Shown in pieces: positions 1-5,637 of a stretch of DNA of 5,637 nucleotides. A model generated the notes under the pieces. That model saw only the letters and a list, made by a program, of their open reading frames with translations. It made no database searches and was not told where the DNA came from. A program made the translations under genes and the position numbers. Origin of the DNA: Gammaproteobacteria bacterium (GTDB taxonomy: Bacteria > Pseudomonadota > Gammaproteobacteria > CAISUE01); contig CANCKG010000059.1 of assembly GCA_947378515.1 (NCBI GenBank), positions 1 through 5,637 on the forward strand, given 5' to 3'. The stretch's first letter is position 1. The number at the start of each line of letters is the position of its first letter.

Positions 1-91
1 AAATTCTTAAAGCTCTTTCATGTAAATAAAATGATAGGGCATCAAATTTTTCTTTGATAAGCAGTATTTTTTCTAACGAATTTTCTTTCAT
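1..91 (-). CDS. Partial transposase, ISAzo13-like N-terminus (runs off left edge)
   Basis: The minus strand has an ATG at 91-89 followed by 30 open codons that reach the window edge. The readable protein begins MKENSLEKIL and continues with IKEKFDALSFYLHERALRI. The pattern of a charged start, then (I/L)(K/R)E(K/R)(F/Y)xAL, then xLxER(A/S)xR(I/L), matches my recollection of the N-terminus of ISAzo13-family DDE transposases, where a Trp-Ala-rich segment and a helix-turn-helix usually follow. Those parts and the catalytic DDE residues are outside the window, so neither function nor completeness can be judged. The frame stays open upstream of the ATG to a TAA at 130-128, with no better start codon. 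No clear Shine-Dalgarno lies just upstream of the ATG. The gene is divergent from the LRR gene. The family call rests on only 30 residues; another gene with a similar charged N-terminus is possible. Confidence 0.55.
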   Translation of the reverse strand, partial: MKENSLEKILLIKEKFDALSFYLHERALRI

Positions 92-118
92 TGCTAGATG
101 ATAGCATACCCTTAAGAT
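91..118 (+). promoter_or_regulatory. Weak promoter-like hexamers before the LRR gene
   Basis: On the plus strand, TTGCTA (91-96) and TAAGAT (113-118) are spaced by 16 bases and each matches the sigma-70 consensus at four of six positions. A start about seven bases downstream would leave less than 10 nt before the TTG codon at 134. The match is weak. It is listed because it is the only candidate I see between the transposase start and the LRR gene. Confidence 0.18.
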
Positions 119-126
119 AGTGTAAA
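98..126 (-). promoter_or_regulatory. Promoter-like hexamers for the transposase
   Basis: Read on the minus strand, TTTACA (126-121) and TATCAT (103-98) are separated by exactly 17 bases. Each matches the sigma-70 consensus at five of six positions. Transcription would begin near position 91, essentially at the transposase ATG, so the message would be nearly leaderless. That is odd, and AT-rich DNA often yields such hexamers by chance. Confidence 0.3.
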
Positions 127-152
127 GTTATTTTTGCACAAGTCCTTACACT
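119..152. repeat. Short inverted repeat spanning the LRR gene start
   Basis: AGTGTAA at 119-125 is the exact reverse complement of TTACACT at 146-152, with a 20-nt spacer that contains the TTG start codon at 134. It could be an operator-like site, a weak hairpin at the start of the message, or a chance match. Seven base pairs is too short to choose. It lies near the expected end of the insertion sequence, but I cannot show that it is a terminal repeat. Confidence 0.2.
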
Positions 153-1876
153 TAGCCCTATTGAATTTATCAACACCTGTCTTAAGTCCTGATCATGTGC
201 CTATCGTTGCGCTGCAACGTCTCGCAACATTCATGAAGCGAGTTCCTATTGATTGCTTAGATGTCAGCGGTCAAGACTTAAGTATCGCTAATTTTAATGT
301 TTTACTTGAAGGTTTTGTTAATAATACGCAACTTAATGATTTGCGCTTTTCAAATACGCACAGCGGTGATTTAGCTGCCTGTGAACTGGCGGCTATTTTG
401 CCATCAACACGTATTAGCACACTGATGACGAGTGCCAATAATTTAACCGTTGATGGCATGACGTGCTATACCAAAGTGTTGTCAACAACCGTTATTGATA
501 ACTTCGACGTATCCTATAATTTTATTTCTGAAGCCGGCATGCTGCCTTTCGTGAATAACCTTAATCGCACCAAAATTCGTCACCTGGATATCTCCGGTAA
601 TCCACTTAGCTTTAAAACGATGGACAGCTTGGGTCAACAACTTAACGCTTTAGCTTCACTTGTCATCAGTAATTGTCAACTTGACGATGACTATTTTAGC
701 AATTGGTCAGCGTACATACCTAATGCGACAATCAGCACCTATGACTTATCGAGTAATGCCTTATCAGGCAACAGCATTATCCCCTTGCTAACCGCACAAC
801 CCACTAATCGCCAATTATTTTTAAATTTAGCCAAGATCATTAATCTTAGCGATACGGATTTTCAACACATCGGCCAATTATTAGCGGTCAAAAACATTAG
901 CGCATTAGATGTCTCTCATGTCGGCTTGAGCTGTACAGCACTAAGCTATTTGCTTACGAACCACTCCCATTTACACACGTTAGTAGCTAGGAATAATGGC
1001 ATTACGGATGCGTGCATGCCGGTGTTTTCTCAATATTTGACGAATCAAACGAATTCGTTACAGCATGTCGATTTATCCAGTAATGACATTAGTTCTGTGG
1101 GAATAGCGTCATTATTTTTAAGCCTACCCCTAACGCAATTACGCACACTCAATGTAGCGGGCAATCAATTGACTGGCGTAGAATTTCGTGATTACCCACA
1201 GGCGATTAGCCATAGTCAGTTGACGACATTAAACCTTGGCTATAATACTATTGCCGCGGAATTTATACCCTACTTGCTGCGTACAACACTCACTAACACC
1301 ACGTTACAAAAACTCGATTTAAGTGCTATCGATTTAACCGATACCAATGCCATGTTATTAGCGCAGCTACTATTGCCGCCCATTCCGAACCCAGATTTCT
1401 TAGCGGATGCCACATTAACACGTGATCAACAACGTTTATTACATGACATCCTCACTTCTTCGGTTAACCAGACACATTTGTCGACACTGAGCGTTAGCAA
1501 TACGCAAATAGGCGCAAAAGGTGTTCGGGCCCTGTGTCATGCGGCGCCTGTCGCGCACTTGGCCGCATTTGATTTACGTGGCAATGCTTTGAGCGTCAAC
1601 TCGATTCATCAATGCTCCACCTCGAGCGCCAGTCGTATTAAACCTTGGTCTATTTTTTACATTTCGCGTTATGTGTATCGCACCCTTAAAGAAACCTTTT
1701 TTCCAGTTCTCGAGATGAGAGCGCCGGTGGCAGCTACGGCGACATTACTGCCGTCATTATCAACCCACAGTTATAACGCACCTGCCACCAATTTTATAGC
1801 ACCAACGTTATTACTGGCGGCCGTGTTAATCAAAGCCTTGCTGAATTTGCGTCAGCACCGCACCTGCCAACAATAA
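134..1876 (+). CDS. Leucine-rich-repeat protein (RI/NLR-type repeats) with hydrophobic C-terminal tail
   Basis: This 580-residue protein is almost entirely LRRs of the ribonuclease-inhibitor/NLR class. I count about 16 units of roughly 27 residues between residues 39 and 490, recognised by cores such as CLDVSGQDL, HLDISGNPL, TYDLSSNAL, HVDLSSNDI, TLNVAGNQL, TLNLGYNTI and FDLRGNAL. Such repeats form a curved protein-binding scaffold; no enzyme domain is visible. One unit (392-449) is twice the normal length because of a Pro- and charge-containing insert at about 415-438. After the last repeat come an aromatic stretch (about 503-525) and a hydrophobic segment, FIAPTLLLAAVLIKALLNL, at 554-572, which could be a tail anchor or an amphipathic membrane helix. 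There is no N-terminal signal peptide. The start is uncertain: the frame is closed by TAA at 113-115, TTG at 134 is the first usable codon, the first ATG is Met34 (233-235), and neither has a Shine-Dalgarno. Proteins of this type in intracellular bacteria are often host-directed effectors; that role here is inference. Confidence 0.85.
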   Translation: MHKSLHLALLNLSTPVLSPDHVPIVALQRLATFMKRVPIDCLDVSGQDLSIANFNVLLEGFVNNTQLNDLRFSNTHSGDLAACELAAILPSTRISTLMTSANNLTVDGMTCYTKVLSTTVIDNFDVSYNFISEAGMLPFVNNLNRTKIRHLDISGNPLSFKTMDSLGQQLNALASLVISNCQLDDDYFSNWSAYIPNATISTYDLSSNALSGNSIIPLLTAQPTNRQLFLNLAKIINLSDTDFQHIGQLLAVKNISALDVSHVGLSCTALSYLLTNHSHLHTLVARNNGITDACMPVFSQYLTNQTNSLQHVDLSSNDISSVGIASLFLSLPLTQLRTLNVAGNQLTGVEFRDYPQAISHSQLTTLNLGYNTIAAEFIPYLLRTTLTNTTLQKLDLSAIDLTDTNAMLLAQLLLPPIPNPDFLADATLTRDQQRLLHDILTSSVNQTHLSTLSVSNTQIGAKGVRALCHAAPVAHLAAFDLRGNALSVNSIHQCSTSSASRIKPWSIFYISRYVYRTLKETFFPVLEMRAPVAATATLLPSLSTHSYNAPATNFIAPTLLLAAVLIKALLNLRQHRTCQQ

Positions 1877-1946
1877 AAAATAACACCTCGAAGGATCGAA
1901 TTTACCACATCAAGGATGGCCATTGAATTTTTGAGGAATACCTGCC
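1877..1946 (+). promoter_or_regulatory. Intergenic gap with RBS of the RHS gene
   Basis: The 70-nt gap between the LRR stop and the RHS start holds GAGGA at 1933-1937, nine bases before the ATG at 1947, a well-spaced Shine-Dalgarno that fixes the RHS start. I see no GC-rich stem followed by a T-run, so there is no evident intrinsic terminator, and read-through from the LRR gene is likely. Other AAGGA motifs at 1891-1895 and 1912-1916 do not precede a sensible reading frame. Confidence 0.6.
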
Positions 1947-4900
1947 ATGCCTTACAAACCTCCTTATACCCTCATTACCGGCGCTGGTCTTGGCACTTGT
2001 TATTCTTCACTGACGCAAATTGGTCCTCTTCAACCCAGTGTCGGTGTTGGATCTGCGGCTATTCAACTTTATGCCAATGTGACCACCGGCAATTTAGTGG
2101 TCCGGGATCACGTACTCACCGTGATGGACGTCAATGGGCCGATAGAATTTAGCTATATTTATAACAGCAAAGCCGCAACGACGGCGACGCTGTGGCGTTT
2201 TGCGGTTACTCGTCGCTTACTCCTCATGCCATCGATTACGCGACCTTTTGGTACCGAAGCTATCTTGCAAGAAGTGGATGGCCATGAAACACGTTATGTT
2301 CAAAGCCCAATCATGGCAACCTATTATTTTGCGCCCGGGCACGCCAACGGCACTCCCTACCTTTGCTATAACTATCAGAAAACGCGTTGGGAACACTACC
2401 ATCCTGGCACAGGCGACGTCGACTATTATGACAATCAAGGTTTAATGCGTTCGCATTTTGATGGTCGAGGACAGGAAACCACCTATGAATATCAACAAAA
2501 TGAACTAAGCGCGGTTGTCGGTCCTAGTGGTTGTCGTTATGAGATTCACGGCTTTGGAACAAAGGCGCGCACCCTATGTATTATTCACTCAAACAACCAC
2601 CCTGTTGCCTTACAGCAATACCTGTTTGATGACTTAGGACGCTTAAAAACCACTCGCATTCTTACCTATAAAAATAAATTAAGCCAAGATTACGAAATAA
2701 ACTACGCCTATATAGGCTATTACCCCGTGCTTAGCACGATCAGTCAAACTGATACAACCTGTGTACATTTCAAATTTGACGAACCATCCTCAGCAAAAAA
2801 TCGATTAACCGATATTTCTGTGGGCAATAGCCCCTACAATGGCTTTAGATTTTCTTATCCCAACCCGGCGAGAAATCAGCCAGGCGTCGACATCATGGCT
2901 AACAATTACGGCAAAGTTAGCTTGCTAGTGGATTCAGAGGGACGCTTAAGTCAATTTATTGAAGACAATTTACGTAATAATGACATAGCTTACAAAGCTG
3001 TTAGAGATACGACACATTATCAATACGCTAAAACCGGTCAACTCGAAACTATTATTCACCCAGGGGGTGGAATAGAGACTTTTAAAAATGAAGTCTATTA
3101 TGGTTTATTGCTAACGCACAGCCAGCCTGATGGCCAAGTGACTGAATTTACCTACAATACGCGCTATGCAACACCCAAGTGTGTCAGCAAAACCCTTAAG
3201 TCCGCTGATGCTAAATTTACGCCACTCACGACACGTTATGTGTATGACCCTGATTTTGATGACTTGCATTTAGGTCATGTGGTGTTACGGTTTATCATTA
3301 GTCCAGAAAATCGCGTGGCAGAACATCGCGTCAACAACGGTGGCTTGATCACCTCTACGCGCACCTATCTGAACGACGCTTTTCTATCGCTTGCCAAAGC
3401 GCCAGAAATACACGAAATGCGCGAGTGGGTCGCACAATTAAAAAATGTAGGCGCGATTAGTTTACGTGAATTTCTTAATAATCCGTACGGCCAACAGCAA
3501 CGCATTCGGCATTATGGCGATATCGATGCCAATGGCTGTGGCATTCCTAATGATCACCAAAGTGAAGAAGAATTTCTCTATCAAGACTCCGTCCATTGGT
3601 ATCGTCATCGAGTCCGTCTAGGGCAAGATCAACTCGCCGTTACATTACACGAGCATGACGAACTCGAACGTATCGCGCAAGAAACCGATGTATTAGGCAC
3701 GTCAAGGCAATACAGCCATAACGATCGCTTGGCCGAATATGCTGTGACGACGCGCGGCGCTGATGCCACACAAACGCATGTATTGCTCAACAAATACGAT
3801 GACAAAAGCTTAGTGCAGTATAGTCAAGAAACGATTAGCACGACAAATGCCGCTGATCAACGTAGTAACACCGAAACGCGATTAACCCAGTACCGATATG
3901 ACAGCAGCGGTCATCCCATCGTCACCATCTCAGCCGATAATCGCCAGTGCCTTAATTTCTGGGACTGCCAACAACGGCTGATTTTATCGATTTCAGCGAC
4001 CTTTTTAGTAACGCTTACCGTCCATGAGCGCAATCTCAATTATCAAAGTACAGCACGCCCTAGTCAGCCCATTACTGTAGTCCCGAACTCTGACGGCTTA
4101 CCTTATGGCTGGAATGTCTATACTAAAGCAGTGGGATTATGTCAAGCCGCCGACACGCGTTATGCTTACCTTTTTTTCGATCAAAGTCAGCGCACCCGCT
4201 ATGCTGTCGATGAAGAAAATTATTGTGTCGAATCGATGTACGATGCTGCCGATCGCTTAATCGGCACGGTGCATTATGCCGATCGGCTCACTGCGGCTGA
4301 ATTAACCGCGCTTAAAAATAAACAAGGCCTTCCGCGCTTCATTGATGCCACACGCGATCGGTGGCAATCGACCTATTTTGATGGCGATAACCTGGTCATC
4401 GGCTCTATTGATCCTGCAGGCTGGGTGACCGAAACCTTGCGTGATAGCGGTGGCCGCGCTGTTAAAACCACGCTGTACCATACCCCTGTGCGTTCGGCTA
4501 ATCGCAGTAGCGATTTTAATGCGATGCGGCCAGTTTCAACGCCCAACGATGCGCACCGTTATCAATTTTACAATGCCAAAAATAAAGTGATTTGTGCCAT
4601 TGATCCCAATGGTTTCATGACCACCACCGATTATTATGCCAATGATTTAATCAAATCCACCCTTACTTATTATCAAAAAGTTAACCGTGCCTGGCTCGAT
4701 AATCCTCTCGGCACACCGCCCACGCCGACGCCCGATTCTGAAGATGCCAGAGAGGATTTCACCTATAACGCCCTGGGTCAATTACTAAACTCTGAGCACA
4801 GCAATCAACGCAAAACGCAACGCGAATACGATTCCTTGGGGCAATTGATCCAGCAAAGTCAGTTTGATAAAAGCATTGATTTAACCAAAAACACTCAAGC

Positions 4901-5637
4901 CGATGTCATTCGTGGCAAGCGTAGCCAACGCGACGGGTGGCAGCAAATCGTTCAGCAAACCAATCCCTTTATCGCCCAAAAAATGCTGATTATCGACTGG
5001 GATCCCAACTTAACGCCCGAACAAAAAAAGATCGCCATTAGCGCCTTGTGGCTCAATGAAAGTACCCGTAATAACTTTGATCCGGTGACCGGCTTACTGT
5101 GTTCTATTCTCAATAGTCTCAATGCTCGAACACTTTTTTATTACGATAATGAACGCCGATTAGTGCTTAGCCTCGATGCTTTAGGCAAAGCCATCGAACA
5201 CACCTACACACCCTTTAGTGAAATTGCTACGACTCGAAATTATTTTAATCATATTCCACTCTCGACCCTAAACACGCTGACCGGCGGTTTCATGAACGAT
5301 GCGGTGCGAGCGTTATTAATCCATAACGATGAAGATTTGCTCGATCAATTTGTCTATGACCGCCGTGGCACGGTGATCAAACACACAGATCCGGCCGGCT
5401 TTGTCAGCGAGTTTACGCCCAATGCCTTCAAAGAAATTGAAGTCGAAAAATTGCCAGTAAATAGCACGGAACCTAGCTTAACCATTACCCACACCTTTAA
5501 TCCGCGCGGCCAAGCAATACGCACGGCGCGAAGGGCCGGCGATGTGGAAATAATCACTACCACTGAATTTGCCAATCCCCATGCTCAGATGACTAAACAC
5601 ACTGATGCCGAAGGCGGCGTAAAAACCTTCGATTATG
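1947..5637 (+). CDS. Giant RHS/YD-repeat protein, N-terminal 1230 residues (3' end outside window)
   Basis: From ATG 1947 the frame stays open for 1230 codons to the window edge. A well-spaced GAGGA precedes the start. Residues 43-74 carry the usual opening of RHS proteins (TTGNLVVRDH at 46-55, YIYNS at 70-74). Degenerate YD/RHS repeats follow, for example YDNQGLMRSHFDGRGQETTY (161-180), FDDLGRL (227-233), YDAADRL (765-771), IDPNGFMTTTDYYAND in the 872-900 unit, YNALGQL (940-946), YDSLGQL (961-967) and YDRRGTVIKHTDPAGFVSEF (1137-1156). These repeats build the beta-strand cocoon known from Rhs and TcB/TcC proteins. Two helix-like, repeat-poor stretches interrupt them, at about 479-512 and 1013-1048. 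I see no signal peptide, PAAR, SpvB or membrane segment in this part. The conserved RHS core boundary (the DPxGxxxG-type cleavage region) and any toxin domain were not reached, so the activity is unknown. A role as a secreted or contact-delivered polymorphic toxin is inferred from the family. Confidence 0.88.
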   Translation, partial: MPYKPPYTLITGAGLGTCYSSLTQIGPLQPSVGVGSAAIQLYANVTTGNLVVRDHVLTVMDVNGPIEFSYIYNSKAATTATLWRFAVTRRLLLMPSITRPFGTEAILQEVDGHETRYVQSPIMATYYFAPGHANGTPYLCYNYQKTRWEHYHPGTGDVDYYDNQGLMRSHFDGRGQETTYEYQQNELSAVVGPSGCRYEIHGFGTKARTLCIIHSNNHPVALQQYLFDDLGRLKTTRILTYKNKLSQDYEINYAYIGYYPVLSTISQTDTTCVHFKFDEPSSAKNRLTDISVGNSPYNGFRFSYPNPARNQPGVDIMANNYGKVSLLVDSEGRLSQFIEDNLRNNDIAYKAVRDTTHYQYAKTGQLETIIHPGGGIETFKNEVYYGLLLTHSQPDGQVTEFTYNTRYATPKCVSKTLKSADAKFTPLTTRYVYDPDFDDLHLGHVVLRFIISPENRVAEHRVNNGGLITSTRTYLNDAFLSLAKAPEIHEMREWVAQLKNVGAISLREFLNNPYGQQQRIRHYGDIDANGCGIPNDHQSEEEFLYQDSVHWYRHRVRLGQDQLAVTLHEHDELERIAQETDVLGTSRQYSHNDRLAEYAVTTRGADATQTHVLLNKYDDKSLVQYSQETISTTNAADQRSNTETRLTQYRYDSSGHPIVTISADNRQCLNFWDCQQRLILSISATFLVTLTVHERNLNYQSTARPSQPITVVPNSDGLPYGWNVYTKAVGLCQAADTRYAYLFFDQSQRTRYAVDEENYCVESMYDAADRLIGTVHYADRLTAAELTALKNKQGLPRFIDATRDRWQSTYFDGDNLVIGSIDPAGWVTETLRDSGGRAVKTTLYHTPVRSANRSSDFNAMRPVSTPNDAHRYQFYNAKNKVICAIDPNGFMTTTDYYANDLIKSTLTYYQKVNRAWLDNPLGTPPTPTPDSEDAREDFTYNALGQLLNSEHSNQRKTQREYDSLGQLIQQSQFDKSIDLTKNTQADVIRGKRSQRDGWQQIVQQTNPFIAQKMLIIDWDPNLTPEQKKIAISALWLNESTRNNFDPVTGLLCSILNSLNARTLFYYDNERRLVLSLDALGKAIEHTYTPFSEIATTRNYFNHIPLSTLNTLTGGFMNDAVRALLIHNDEDLLDQFVYDRRGTVIKHTDPAGFVSEFTPNAFKEIEVEKLPVNSTEPSLTITHTFNPRGQAIRTARRAGDVEIITTTEFANPHAQMTKHTDAEGGVKTFDY

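Noticed and set aside
271..459. Minus-strand open frame of 62 codons inside the LRR gene
   Set aside because: The plus-strand LRR pattern is clear across this stretch, so the antisense frame is a shadow.
1877..1946. Possible terminator between the LRR and RHS genes (TCGA-agga-TCGA around 1888-1899)
   Set aside because: A 4-bp stem with a 4-nt loop and no following T-run is too weak for an intrinsic terminator.
1916..2152. Plus-strand open frame of 78 codons starting MAIEF
   Set aside because: It overlaps the RHS gene out of frame, its ATG directly abuts the AAGG motif with no spacing, and the protein (rich in Cys and Trp) looks like an out-of-frame reading.
2200..2445. Plus- and minus-strand open frames of 70-80 codons inside the RHS gene
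   Set aside because: Both lie wholly within the RHS coding frame, have no family resemblance or ribosome binding site, and are chance overlaps.
3720..4365. Recurrent CGATCG words (near 3722, 4250, 4279 and 4356)
   Set aside because: They fall in coding DNA at frequent Asp-Arg codon pairs (GAT CGC/CGG), irregularly spaced, so codon choice explains them better than a site array.
5354..5575. Minus-strand open frame of 73 codons at the right end
   Set aside because: It is antisense to clear YD-repeat sequence (YDRRGTVIKHTDPAGF) and has no independent support.
1..5637. CRISPR array, tRNA, rRNA or riboswitch
   Set aside because: Nearly the whole window is coding, and I see no regularly spaced direct repeats, cloverleaf-like segment or long structured leader.

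Overview
The window reads as accessory DNA from a bacterium, most likely a gammaproteobacterium living with or inside protists or other eukaryotic cells (a Legionellales-type host is my guess). This rests on gene content alone: a eukaryote-like leucine-rich-repeat (LRR) protein, a very large RHS/YD-repeat protein, and the edge of an insertion sequence, in moderately AT-rich DNA. No housekeeping gene is present to fix the taxonomy.

Layout, left to right. Positions 1-91 (minus strand) hold the first 30 codons of a transposase that continues off the left edge; its N-terminus resembles ISAzo13-family (DDE) transposases. Positions 92-133 are a short AT-rich gap with promoter-like hexamers. Positions 134-1876 (plus) encode a 580-residue protein of about 16 ribonuclease-inhibitor-type LRRs with a hydrophobic C-terminal tail. 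A 70-nt gap without a convincing terminator carries the ribosome binding site for the next gene. From 1947 to the end, one uninterrupted reading frame of 1230 codons encodes the N-terminal part of a giant RHS/YD-repeat protein. It has no stop codon in the window, so it is easily missed by ORF finders that require one.

The two plus-strand genes are probably co-transcribed. The RHS part would form the large beta-strand shell known from Rhs and Tc-toxin proteins, with any toxic C-terminal domain lying beyond the window. The LRR protein could be a partner, a host-directed effector or an unrelated neighbour; the sequence does not decide this. The LRR gene starts only 42 nt from the transposase start, with a TTG codon and no Shine-Dalgarno, so its 5' end may have been rearranged by the insertion sequence. 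The pairing of a membrane-tailed LRR protein with a giant RHS protein is the most interesting feature.
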